Positions 17,381-25,855 of a DNA stretch of 64,000 nt are shown in pieces. The stretch is from Leptospira sp. GTDB lineage: Bacteria; Spirochaetota; Leptospiria; Leptospirales; Leptospiraceae. Below the pieces are notes generated by a model. It saw only the letters and a list, made by a program, of their open reading frames with translations. It was not told the DNA's origin and ran no database searches. The DNA lies in contig PEQN01000001.1 of NCBI GenBank assembly GCA_002786225.1, positions 186,001 to 250,000 on the forward strand. Reading direction: 5' to 3'. The translations under genes and the position numbers were made by a program. Positions within the stretch are counted from its first letter, which is position 1, and every line of letters begins with the position of its first letter.

Positions 17381-18694
17381 TTGATAACTAAAAAAACTAT
17401 CATTATTGGAGGTGGAATATCTGGTTTGGTAAGTGCTTATTCAGCCATTCAATCAGGTTCAACTGTAATTCTTTATGAAAAGTCGAATCAATTGGGTGGA
17501 TTAATTGGAACCAAATATTCTGAAAATGGATTAGTTGAACAAGCCGCTAATGGTTTCTTAAATTCATCCTCCATAGAGAAGCTCACAAAAGATTTAAATT
17601 TAAAACTTCTCAAGCCAGAATCTTCCTCCAAAAAAAGAAGGTTCTTTCGAAACAATAAACTTCATAGCTTACCTATTTCTATCTTTGCTTTACTACGTGG
17701 AATATTCGGTTTTTGTTTTATTAATTCAGAGCCAAATTTAGACGAAAATATGCAGGAATGGAGCCAAAGAATTTTTGGTAAAGATTTTACTGAATTTATC
17801 ATTGAACCAGCTATAGGTGGAATTTATTCAACAGAATTAGAACTAATGTATGTTCCAAGCGTTTTCTCTAAATTTAAATTCTATAACGGAAAATCTCTAC
17901 TTAGGAATTTACTATTCCATTTCAAAAATAAAAAGAAAGAAATCAAACCCAATTTAAGAGGACTTGTCTCTTTTCAAAATGGAATGCAAGAATTAATCAA
18001 GGGATTGCATACTTACATTTTGAATAACTCTAAATCAAAAATTCACCTCAATTCAAAAATTTCCAATTTAAACCATTTTCTTGAATCCAATAAAAACAAT
18101 GAAATTAGAATATGCACCTCACTTTTTGAGACAATAGAATTAATTAAAGAATGGGAGTTGGCTAAAGAAATATTTCCTAAATATGACATTTGTTCTTTTT
18201 CTTATCAAACCATCTGTACAATAACCCAGTTTGGAATGAATACGATTTTTCCCTATAAAGCATTCGGAATTTTATTTCCGCGTAACCAAAATTTATTCGT
18301 AAAAGGAGTTCTGGCTAACCATTGTATTTTCAAAGGTAGAGTAAAAAATTTACCTTACTCTGAAACATGGATCTATTCTGGAGATTGGCTCAATGATGCG
18401 ACTGAAACAAGCGTAAAAGAAATTTTTGTAAAGGAAAGAAATTTTCTTTTGTCTAAACTAAATAAATTAAGAAACAATGATCCGAATCGTAAAATATTTT
18501 TACATGATATTCATATAAAAATTTGGAAAAATGCATTTCCAATTTATAACAAAAATTTATATAATTTCAATAACTTCCTTGATGAGATTGAATTTATCTG
18601 TGAACAAAAAGGTAACCCTATTCGATTCTATGGCAATTACCGCAATGGTATAGGCATTAGATCTTTAATAGAAAATGCCATGATCAGTCGATGA
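17381..18694 (+). CDS. hemG: Protoporphyrinogen oxidase, FAD type (HemY-like)
   Basis: The 437-residue protein has an N-terminal FAD-binding dinucleotide fold (IIIGGGISGLVSAYSAI, then LYEKSNQLGGLIGT) and a C-terminal GNYRNGIGIRSLIENA block, as in oxygen-type protoporphyrinogen oxidases. It should oxidise protoporphyrinogen IX to protoporphyrin IX. The name hemG is used for this gene in Leptospira, although the fold is that of HemY rather than the E. coli flavodoxin-like HemG. It starts with TTG 5 bases after hemN, without a clear ribosome site. Its stop codon abuts the hemH stop. Confidence 0.9.
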   Translation: MITKKTIIIGGGISGLVSAYSAIQSGSTVILYEKSNQLGGLIGTKYSENGLVEQAANGFLNSSSIEKLTKDLNLKLLKPESSSKKRRFFRNNKLHSLPISIFALLRGIFGFCFINSEPNLDENMQEWSQRIFGKDFTEFIIEPAIGGIYSTELELMYVPSVFSKFKFYNGKSLLRNLLFHFKNKKKEIKPNLRGLVSFQNGMQELIKGLHTYILNNSKSKIHLNSKISNLNHFLESNKNNEIRICTSLFETIELIKEWELAKEIFPKYDICSFSYQTICTITQFGMNTIFPYKAFGILFPRNQNLFVKGVLANHCIFKGRVKNLPYSETWIYSGDWLNDATETSVKEIFVKERNFLLSKLNKLRNNDPNRKIFLHDIHIKIWKNAFPIYNKNLYNFNNFLDEIEFICEQKGNPIRFYGNYRNGIGIRSLIENAMISR

Positions 18695-18698
18695 TCAT
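18680..18698. terminator. Hairpin spanning the facing hemG and hemH stop codons
   Basis: ATGATCA (18680-18686) pairs perfectly with TGATCAT (18692-18698) over a 5-base loop, and AAAAATTTTT follows. The hairpin contains both stop codons (hemG 18692-18694, hemH 18695-18697 on the other strand). There is no other room for a terminator between the two genes. The T-tract is short and offset by five A, so termination strength is doubtful. Confidence 0.45.
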
Positions 18699-19786
18699 AA
18701 AAATTTTTGGCAACTTCTTCCTGGAGATTCTCCACCTAACTTAAAACATAAACACTCCGTTTTATTCTTATTCATAGATTCCAGAACTAAATCTTTCAAG
18801 AAATTAATAAACGGTGGATAAGTTCCAAAAGCAGGAATTCTGTGGTAGGATAGAGCCCCGTAATTTAAAGCCAAATCTTTCAATTCAACTCCGATTTCTT
18901 CTAGGGTTTCTAAATGATCACTTATAAAACTAATTGGATATACAGCTATATTACGTTTTTCATTTCCTAATTTTTCTAAAGTAGTTTTAGTATTGGGTTC
19001 TGTCCATTTACCTGGACCTACTCTACTTTGGTAAGAAAGGTGAATTTTTCCTTTAAATCCTTTTATGCGAAGTTCCTTTTCAATTTGTAGAATGCATTCT
19101 TCCATTTGCGAAACATACTTATCACCCTTATGAATCAATCTCATTGGAACACCATGAGCTGAAAAAACTAAATCCAATTCTTGCCAATCAGTTGTTTGTC
19201 CATAATTATCAAGGTGTATGTAATTTTTATTTTCAAGATTTCCTTGAAAGAAATCAACAATAAAGTTAGCTGTTAGTTGAATAAATCTTTTATCCAATGA
19301 AAATGTATCTACCCAACCCTCGCAACCTAATGGGCAAGTACCTAGTTTGGATTCGAAAAATTTACCTAGTGAAAGTACAGTCGATCTCGAAAACTGAGGA
19401 AAAAGTGGAACCCAAACATTGTTCTTCGAAGGAAAATCACTCAGAGAGGTTAATGAATCTCTTAAATTAGGAAAACCGCAAGCCATGGCAATATTTCCTT
19501 CCCATTTGTCTCCAGTTGCTTCGCTAAGTACAAGTGCAAGAGCTTCTGCTTGTTTTATTGTTTCATCAACTAACGGTGATCCTCCGCCATATTGCATAGA
19601 GGCATAGGTAGTAGCAACTTTTGGAGCACGTTTAGAAGCTATAAATTTTGCAAGTATTCTACGCAGTGGTTCCCAAAGTGGAAGATCAAAAACATATGGA
19701 TCCAAAAATAGATCTTTTAAGAAAACTTCAATTTCTTTCTCATTCCTCGGCCCGCCAAGGTTGATCAAAGTTACTTTATAATTCAT
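18695..19786 (-). CDS. hemH: Ferrochelatase, probably with a [2Fe-2S] cluster
   Basis: This 363-residue enzyme inserts Fe2+ into protoporphyrin IX, the last step of haem synthesis. The metal-site His 211 is in FSAHGVPMRLIHKGD. YQSRVGPGKW and ISDHLETLEEIGVE (catalytic acids) are present. It has Cys 151 and 155 in the middle and Cys 345, 347 and 359 near the C-terminus. One internal Cys plus a C-terminal CxC is the pattern of bacterial ferrochelatases with a [2Fe-2S] cluster. It runs against the haem operon and ends base-to-base with hemG. Confidence 0.95.
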   Translation of the reverse strand: MNYKVTLINLGGPRNEKEIEVFLKDLFLDPYVFDLPLWEPLRRILAKFIASKRAPKVATTYASMQYGGGSPLVDETIKQAEALALVLSEATGDKWEGNIAMACGFPNLRDSLTSLSDFPSKNNVWVPLFPQFSRSTVLSLGKFFESKLGTCPLGCEGWVDTFSLDKRFIQLTANFIVDFFQGNLENKNYIHLDNYGQTTDWQELDLVFSAHGVPMRLIHKGDKYVSQMEECILQIEKELRIKGFKGKIHLSYQSRVGPGKWTEPNTKTTLEKLGNEKRNIAVYPISFISDHLETLEEIGVELKDLALNYGALSYHRIPAFGTYPPFINFLKDLVLESMNKNKTECLCFKLGGESPGRSCQKFL

Positions 19787-19836
19787 ATCATCATACTTCC
19801 TTGAGTGAACAAAGAGTAAAATCTATTTTATTTTTT

Positions 19837-19866
19837 TTGACTATGTCATTTTACTAGTTGTAGATT
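19837..19866 (+). promoter_or_regulatory. Candidate sigma-70 promoter of the MAPEG gene
   Basis: TTGACT (19837-19842) and TAGATT (19861-19866) are 18 bases apart, and an AAAGGAG ribosome site (19906-19912) precedes the ATG at 19918. The -10 box matches only four of six positions, so this is tentative. Confidence 0.35.
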
Positions 19867-19917
19867 TTTCATTTCAATTTAAGCTTTAAACTTACCGCCA
19901 AAAATAAAGGAGTTAAA

Positions 19918-20325
19918 ATGGATTTAAGCCCACTTTTTATTTACCTAGGAATTACAATTTGTTTAATTATCACTTTGTTAGGATTTAGATCTTTTAAAGT
20001 TTTGATTGGAGAAAAGAAATCCAATGAATTTCCATCCTGGGAAAAACACGAAACGGGATTCTATTGGAGATTGAATCGAGCACAAATCAATTGCCTAGAT
20101 AATTTACCTATCTTTGCATCTTTAGTCATTTCTGGATTTTTACTCAATATCCAAGATTCTAATTTTATAAATTTTGCTTGGTTAGTTATTGTTGGAAGAT
20201 CACTTCAAATTATTAGTCATTTATTAGGAGAAACCGTTTGGCATGTGAATGTTCGATTTACAGGATATGTCATCCAAGTCATTTGTTTTGTTGGTATGCT
20301 TTATATCTTATTGAGATTAGTGTAG
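19918..20325 (+). CDS. MAPEG-family membrane protein
   Basis: The 135-residue protein has four hydrophobic segments. It also carries the MAPEG block RAQINCLDNLPIFASLVI (about 50-67) and the later VGRSLQIISHLLGE region. The family includes membrane glutathione transferases and eicosanoid enzymes. Bacterial members are mostly uncharacterised. A strong AAAGGAG site precedes the ATG. It is a single-gene unit, followed by a hairpin shared with the convergent MBOAT gene. Confidence 0.85.
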   Translation: MDLSPLFIYLGITICLIITLLGFRSFKVLIGEKKSNEFPSWEKHETGFYWRLNRAQINCLDNLPIFASLVISGFLLNIQDSNFINFAWLVIVGRSLQIISHLLGETVWHVNVRFTGYVIQVICFVGMLYILLRLV

Positions 20326-20331
20326 TAACTC

Positions 20332-20367
20332 AGCATCTATAAATTTGTGAATCGAATAATAGATGCT
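20332..20367. terminator. Candidate bidirectional terminator hairpin
   Basis: AGCATCTAT (20332-20340) pairs with ATAGATGCT (20359-20367) over an 18-base loop, between the convergent ends of the MAPEG and MBOAT genes. AT-rich sequence follows on both sides, without a clean T-run directly after the stem. Confidence 0.5.
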
Positions 20368-20393
20368 AAATTATTTTATCTAATATTATTTTT

Positions 20394-21803
20394 TCAAAAT
20401 GCGAAATAAATAAAACTCTGTGCATTAGGTGCGCTAAAGCAAAGTAAAAGAAAAAACTGTATTAATAGAATTACAACAACAGCACTAGTCTTTTCAATCA
20501 TGTTCTTTAATTTGTACTTTTCAAAAATAAATGCACTAACAAAAATTAAGATTAGTAATTTAAAATATGCAAAATTAAAAAACGAATTACTTATTGCCTT
20601 ATCAGATATTAAAAACATAGTTTTTAGCATTGCAAAAGCATCTGTAAGAGTTTCAGCTCTAAATAAGGGTAAGCCCGCACCCAAACAAATCATAGTAAAT
20701 AAATAGCAAAAAAATTTGTAAGCTACTCCGCCATTCTCATTAAACCAAAGACTTAGCTTAGACTTAGAATACTCATTTTCTCCGCTCAATAGGATTGTAT
20801 GCCAAATTCCCCAAGCAAGGTAGTGATAGGCTGCTCCATGCCACAATCCACCAAACAAAAATGTGATGAATATATTTCTATGCAATAAAAATTTGCTACC
20901 TCGTGATCCACCGAGCGGAATGAAAATATAATCACGAATCCAAGATGTAAAGGAAATGTGCCAACGAGACCAATGTTCACTAATGCTAGTTACATTAAAT
21001 GGGAAATAAAAATTTTTATCAAATTGGAAACCAAAAAGACGAGCAACTCCTATCGCGATATCAGTGTATCCTGAAAAATCGAAATAGATTTGCCACATAA
21101 ATGCGAATACTCCAGTCCAAATCTCAATTGCGTTAAGTGAATCATGATTTTTGAAAACAGAATCCACAATTACTGCTAAATTGTCAGCAAATACAGTTTT
21201 TTTCGTGAAGCCAACAAGAATCAAAAGTGCAGAATATTTTATTATATCATAAGTAACGGGCAAGCGATTGTATAAATCACGGAAAAAAGTTTCTGCACGC
21301 ACAATTGGACCCGCTACCAATTGTGGAAAAAATGAAACATATAATGCAAACTCTATAAACGAATTCTTCGCCTCCATTCGATTTTTATATACATCGATGG
21401 TATAACTTATAGATTGAAATGTATAAAAAGAAATTCCAACAGGTAAAATAATATAGTATTCAGTAAAATAATGTTGATTTACAAAATTGATATCATTAAT
21501 CATTCCAAGAAAAAAATTAGTATATTTAAAATATCCAAGAAAGCCTAAATTAGTCGTCAGAGACAGTGTCAAAATTAATTTTCTTTTTGGATCATTTAGT
21601 CCTAATTTAGATATCCATAATGCAGCATAATAATCGATAATAATTGAAAACATTAGCAGAAATATAAAATTTGGATTCCATGACATATAAAAGTAGAAGC
21701 TTGCAACCAAAAGAAATATTTTCTGCAATTTATCTTTGAGTAAATTATGGATGATTAGAACAATTGGAAAAAATAAAAGAAAATGAAGTGAATTAAATAA
21801 CAT
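20394..21803 (-). CDS. MBOAT-family O-acyltransferase (AlgI-like)
   Basis: The 469-residue polytopic membrane protein has the AlgI/PatA layout: LLVASFYFYMSWNP near the N-terminus, LPVGISFYTFQSISYTIDVY, FFPQLVAGPIVR, YFDFSGYTDIAIG and the catalytic His in FLFGGLWHGAAYHY. Such proteins pass acyl groups from the cytoplasm to polysaccharides outside. The preceding gene encodes a membrane-anchored SGNH-like protein ending one base before this start. That suggests a two-part system that acetylates a cell-surface glycan. Which glycan is unknown. Confidence 0.93.
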   Translation of the reverse strand: MLFNSLHFLLFFPIVLIIHNLLKDKLQKIFLLVASFYFYMSWNPNFIFLLMFSIIIDYYAALWISKLGLNDPKRKLILTLSLTTNLGFLGYFKYTNFFLGMINDINFVNQHYFTEYYIILPVGISFYTFQSISYTIDVYKNRMEAKNSFIEFALYVSFFPQLVAGPIVRAETFFRDLYNRLPVTYDIIKYSALLILVGFTKKTVFADNLAVIVDSVFKNHDSLNAIEIWTGVFAFMWQIYFDFSGYTDIAIGVARLFGFQFDKNFYFPFNVTSISEHWSRWHISFTSWIRDYIFIPLGGSRGSKFLLHRNIFITFLFGGLWHGAAYHYLAWGIWHTILLSGENEYSKSKLSLWFNENGGVAYKFFCYLFTMICLGAGLPLFRAETLTDAFAMLKTMFLISDKAISNSFFNFAYFKLLILIFVSAFIFEKYKLKNMIEKTSAVVVILLIQFFLLLCFSAPNAQSFIYFAF

Positions 21804-22937
21804 CTATTTATTTGCCTCACTTCTCAAGATATTAAGAACTTCAGAAGCAAGCTTCTCTGAGAAAAATTTATTACCTTCTTGGTTCATATGCACTAAATCA
21901 TAAAAGTATTTCGGACTTTCCTCCTTTGGAATAGAATCGTATAAATTGATTGTTCTACCACTAAGTATATCTGAATATTCTGTTTTCCAAAATTGAATTT
22001 TTACAGGATAGTCAACATGATCGAGAAATCTTGGCAATGGTGGAAAGACATTGATAATTTTCAAATTGCGGTCATTAAATTTTTTATACAAATGTTGCAA
22101 TCGGATTTTATACAAATCCGTTAATACAGATTTTTCAGTTGTAAGATTTTGATTTTTAGCAAGTAAGCAAGTTCGGTGAATAGCATCTCTATGAATTTCA
22201 TCTGAATTATTAGGTATTGATGAAAATTGACCTGTATCCTTTATACATTCTTCCAGGTTAGTAAATGAATACATAGCTAAACTTCTTTTGTATTCATTCA
22301 GATAGGGAAATTTCCCTGAACTTAATTTCTCTCTCCTAATTCTTCCTATTCCTTTAATTCGCTTATCAGGATACAGAATAAAGTCACCAATATCTTTGCG
22401 ATAAGAAATTAATTTAACTCCGATATAAGCAAGATCAGAATATTTCACATTATAGCCATGTTCGTAGATTTCTTTGTATACAATTAAGCGATCAAATTCT
22501 GAAATCATAGCTAATGTTCCATCTGATAGTGAACTAAAATCTACCCAAGGCATTTCAGCCTCATTCACATGAATAATATATTTAACATTTTTAAATTTTT
22601 TAAGAACTTTATCAACAGCAAGTGACTGAACAATAAGTTCAGCACCTGGTATAGCTACAGATTGAACTGACATTCCCAATTCAGAAAATCGAGCATTTAG
22701 AATATCAACAGAAATTCCTTCATATGCAAGTGAAGTTCCAACTATTAAAATATCCGGATCAAGTTCCGATTGGTGATCGAGAATATGTTCAGTGATGCGG
22801 TTCACATTTGCAGCATAAGAATTTCTCTTTATAAAAGGTTTGTAACAGCCAAATTGCATCGCTATTTCAATCAAAACAATTATCAAAAAAAATATATATA
22901 TGGAAGAGTCTTTAAAAAACTTAATATATTCAGACAT
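21804..22937 (-). CDS. Membrane-anchored SGNH-like protein, partner of the MBOAT
   Basis: The 377-residue protein has one N-terminal membrane helix (about 10-28). A GTSLAYEG motif (candidate nucleophile Ser 69) follows, and a C-terminal YDLVHMNQEGN block carries Asp 347 and His 350, the DxxH of SGNH hydrolases. In AlgJ/AlgX- and PatB-type systems such a protein receives acyl groups from the MBOAT and transfers them to the glycan. The stop codon touches the MBOAT start. Overall identity is low, so the assignment rests on motifs and context. Confidence 0.75.
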   Translation of the reverse strand: MSEYIKFFKDSSIYIFFLIIVLIEIAMQFGCYKPFIKRNSYAANVNRITEHILDHQSELDPDILIVGTSLAYEGISVDILNARFSELGMSVQSVAIPGAELIVQSLAVDKVLKKFKNVKYIIHVNEAEMPWVDFSSLSDGTLAMISEFDRLIVYKEIYEHGYNVKYSDLAYIGVKLISYRKDIGDFILYPDKRIKGIGRIRREKLSSGKFPYLNEYKRSLAMYSFTNLEECIKDTGQFSSIPNNSDEIHRDAIHRTCLLAKNQNLTTEKSVLTDLYKIRLQHLYKKFNDRNLKIINVFPPLPRFLDHVDYPVKIQFWKTEYSDILSGRTINLYDSIPKEESPKYFYDLVHMNQEGNKFFSEKLASEVLNILRSEANK

Positions 22938-23153
22938 TTAATTTTTTCGCAATAATAGAAAGATACCTAAGTGTAAGGAAAATGCAAATATTATTTCATA
23001 GCATTTATGTAGCTGAATTAAAAATAAGCCCATTATCAGATTTTAAGAAAATGATAAAATTTTCACAACCAGATTTGTTTTTGGAGATTTATAAGGTTAA
23101 TTTTATTTGGGTTGAAAAATCTTAAATATGAATCCAATTTAATCAAAGATTTG

Positions 23154-24167
23154 TTAGACGACCAATTCTTCTTCGCCAGCACGAGCCACGACAATCTCTC
23201 CCTGGTCTTCAAGCTTACGTATAATGTTTACAATTTTTTGTTGAGAGTCTTCCACGTCTTTCAATCGAATTGGACCCATAAAATCCATATCTTCTCTTAA
23301 TAAGTTAGCCGCTCTCTTAGACATGTTCTTGAAAATTTTATCTTGAACTTCAGTGTCAACTGATTTTAATGCTTTCGCCAAATCTTGGTTATCAACTTCT
23401 CGAAGAACTTTCTGAATCGCTCTATCATCTAACAAGACAATATCTTCGAATACGAACATTCTTTTCTTGATCTCTTCAGCAAGTTCTGGATCTTCCTCTT
23501 CCAAAGCTTCAATGATAGTCTTCTCAGTTCCTCTATCTACTAAGTTGAGAATTTCTACGACAGAATCAATACCACCTGCGGAAGTATAATCTTCCGATGC
23601 AAGAGTGGAAAGCTTTCTTTCAAGAACTCGTTCAACTTCACGAAGTACATCCGGAGAAACCCTATCCATGGTTGCAATACGTTTAGCAACATCCGCCTGT
23701 ATTGTATGAGGAAGATTGGACAAAATGTTCGATGCTTTCTGAGGATCTAGATATGATAAAATAAGGGCAATAGTCTGGGGGTGTTCGTTCTGTATAAAGT
23801 TTAATAAATGCTGTGGGTCTGTTCTTCGAATAAAATCGAAAGGTCGAACTTGTAGAGAAGATGTTAGTCGATTGATTATATCAATCGCCTTTTGATTTCC
23901 TAGAGCTTTTTCTAATAAACCTCTAGCAAAATCAATCCCTCCGTTCGTTATGAACTCTTGAGCCATCATAAGCTCATTGAATTCTACAAGTACTTTCTCT
24001 TTGTCTTCAGGAGTGATTTTGTCTAGACGAGCAATTTCAAATGTAATTTGCTCAATCTCGTCTTCTCTAAGATGCTTAAATATTTCTGCAGCTACCTCAT
24101 TACCTACGGCAACAAGAAAAATAGCGGCCTTTTGCCTTCCAGTTAATGCGGCTTTTTTATTTAGCAC
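23154..24167 (-). CDS. fliG: Flagellar motor switch protein FliG
   Basis: The 337-residue protein covers the whole FliG: the N-terminal domain that binds FliF (LTGRQKAAIFLVAVG), the middle domain with EHPQT (residues 128-132), and the C-terminal torque helix region MFVFEDIVLLDDRAIQ with its charged residues. It forms part of the cytoplasmic C-ring that couples to the stators. It starts with GTG at 24167, 25 bases after an unknown membrane-protein gene. Spirochetes often carry more than one FliG, and the torque residues indicate a functional motor copy. Confidence 0.96.
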   Translation of the reverse strand: MLNKKAALTGRQKAAIFLVAVGNEVAAEIFKHLREDEIEQITFEIARLDKITPEDKEKVLVEFNELMMAQEFITNGGIDFARGLLEKALGNQKAIDIINRLTSSLQVRPFDFIRRTDPQHLLNFIQNEHPQTIALILSYLDPQKASNILSNLPHTIQADVAKRIATMDRVSPDVLREVERVLERKLSTLASEDYTSAGGIDSVVEILNLVDRGTEKTIIEALEEEDPELAEEIKKRMFVFEDIVLLDDRAIQKVLREVDNQDLAKALKSVDTEVQDKIFKNMSKRAANLLREDMDFMGPIRLKDVEDSQQKIVNIIRKLEDQGEIVVARAGEEELVV

Positions 24168-24192
24168 TTAAGGAACCTTTACTCTAATTAGA

Positions 24193-24819
24193 CTATCGGG
24201 ATATATCAGAATCAGATAGAGAATTTTTCCTCTGTAGTTTAGCTTTTTCTAGAAATTCCTTTAGAGAATTGATTCGAACTTGAAATTCATCATATCTTGG
24301 CTCTCCCGCAAGTATGGAATGTGCCACCGAGGAAGATTGGTGATAAAGCTGATCTAAGTTGTAAATAAATTCTTTCAAATCTTTAGGATTCAATTGCTTT
24401 TTCTTTTTTATAGATTTAATCCCAAGACGAATGAGCCAATTTGTAATTCCCAGAAAATGAACAGGTATAAGTAAATACATAGCTGATTGAAAAATTTGAA
24501 GCCACGGTACTTTTGCCACAGGTGAAGAGACAGAAACAGAATAGGCCCAAGCCGAACAGAGCAATACAATAATCCATGTAAAATTCCACTTTGGAGTTGT
24601 AGGAAACAGGGAATTAATCCAAAGCATTAAAAAGATACTAGCAGCCAAAAGAAGAAGTACTTCCCATGGAAAAAATGAAAAAATGGGTGCTAGAAAATCA
24701 TAGGTTCTAGTTATAATGGTACTTGTGGTATCAATAAAGGCTTGGGTAGAATCTGCAAAACTTTTGAGTTCTTGAAGAGTCTCTGAGATTTTTTTTATTG
24801 TTTCATTTATAAAATTCAT
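24193..24819 (-). CDS. Unknown membrane protein upstream of fliG
   Basis: The 208-residue protein has an N-terminal helical region and three hydrophobic segments (about 45-72, 80-97 and 107-132). A Lys-rich stretch (IKKKKQ) and a soluble helical tail follow. I recognise no family. It lies just upstream of fliG on the same strand, so a flagellar or motility role is possible but unproven. Its ATG shares two bases with the ATG of the divergent gene (CATG at 24817-24820). Confidence 0.7.
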   Translation of the reverse strand: MNFINETIKKISETLQELKSFADSTQAFIDTTSTIITRTYDFLAPIFSFFPWEVLLLLAASIFLMLWINSLFPTTPKWNFTWIIVLLCSAWAYSVSVSSPVAKVPWLQIFQSAMYLLIPVHFLGITNWLIRLGIKSIKKKKQLNPKDLKEFIYNLDQLYHQSSSVAHSILAGEPRYDEFQVRINSLKEFLEKAKLQRKNSLSDSDISR

Positions 24820-25855
24820 GGCTAATTACATACCAGACCAAAACATTTCCGATCCGCAAAGCAGAAAAAGAGCGATTCAAACGATCCTTTTCGCTTACAT
24901 ATTCTTTGTTTTACCAATTCTTATTTGGCACGAATTTCATTTACCAATTTTTTATATCTTGGTTTTGAGTTCACTAACCCTTATATTTGGATGTATTCTA
25001 TTTTATTCTTCAATCAAAGTATTCGAAAAGATTTTAACTTTTGGCTTTCACATTGGATATGAATTTTTAGTATATTCTGTTTTCAGTATAGCGCTAGTTT
25101 CGTCAGGATTTCTAGAAAACAGAGCGGGTTATGTTTTCCTTTTTATATTTCTTGCTATTGTTGCCTTATTCCGTTTTGTAAAACTCAAATTGCAATATGG
25201 ACTCGGTATACTTGCTATAATTTTATTAACCAATGGACTTCTCACTTTTGTTGTTTTACAAAAGATGGAAATTTTTTCAGCCTACCATTTATTCAAATCA
25301 CAATTGCAATTTACAGAAGTAGATTTGTCTGGATGGAAGCTTGAAGAAGAAACAAAAATACTTAGTAATCAATCCATTCCTTTTGAGATTAAAATTCCAG
25401 AGGGAATGTATTTCCACAATCCTGAAGATCTTGGCTTAAAGGATAAAACTGGGATAGGCCAAATAGCTGGAATCATATCTGCAAGTGACCATGATCCTAA
25501 CAGTTATCCTCTTATAAGAATTTTTTTCTTTCCTGCTTATGTTGATGTTCCAGAAACTTTAATCAAAGATGAGGTATGGAAATACATTCAACTTTTAGAA
25601 AACCAAGGTGAGATAGAAGAAATTAATGAAATTCAACCGAACCGTGGTTGGGAATTTGATAGTAGAATACCTAGTAATGCCTTTTGGACATTTTATGATA
25701 TAATAAGACCTCGTTATGCCAAAACTGGATTCTATTTTATTCAATTATCAAATGGTAATAAATTATTGATTCATTTAATTGAGAATTTGGAGAAAGGATC
25801 TTTTCATGAAACAAAGATCCAATCTTTATTAGATACCCTCCAATCCAGACTATAA
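24818..25855 (+). CDS. Unknown membrane protein with C-terminal soluble domain
   Basis: The 345-residue protein has about five hydrophobic segments in residues 20-150, then a soluble domain of about 190 residues starting near VDLSGWKLEEE. No family is recognised. No later ATG, GTG or TTG would keep the first membrane helix, so the start at 24818 stands even though it overlaps the divergent start codon. The 3' end overlaps the convergent M23 peptidase gene by 6 bases. Confidence 0.7.
   Translation: MANYIPDQNISDPQSRKRAIQTILFAYIFFVLPILIWHEFHLPIFYILVLSSLTLIFGCILFYSSIKVFEKILTFGFHIGYEFLVYSVFSIALVSSGFLENRAGYVFLFIFLAIVALFRFVKLKLQYGLGILAIILLTNGLLTFVVLQKMEIFSAYHLFKSQLQFTEVDLSGWKLEEETKILSNQSIPFEIKIPEGMYFHNPEDLGLKDKTGIGQIAGIISASDHDPNSYPLIRIFFFPAYVDVPETLIKDEVWKYIQLLENQGEIEEINEIQPNRGWEFDSRIPSNAFWTFYDIIRPRYAKTGFYFIQLSNGNKLLIHLIENLEKGSFHETKIQSLLDTLQSRL

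Noticed and set aside
20500..20706. A 68-codon plus-strand frame inside the MBOAT gene
   Set aside because: It is antisense to a clear MBOAT protein and has no support of its own.
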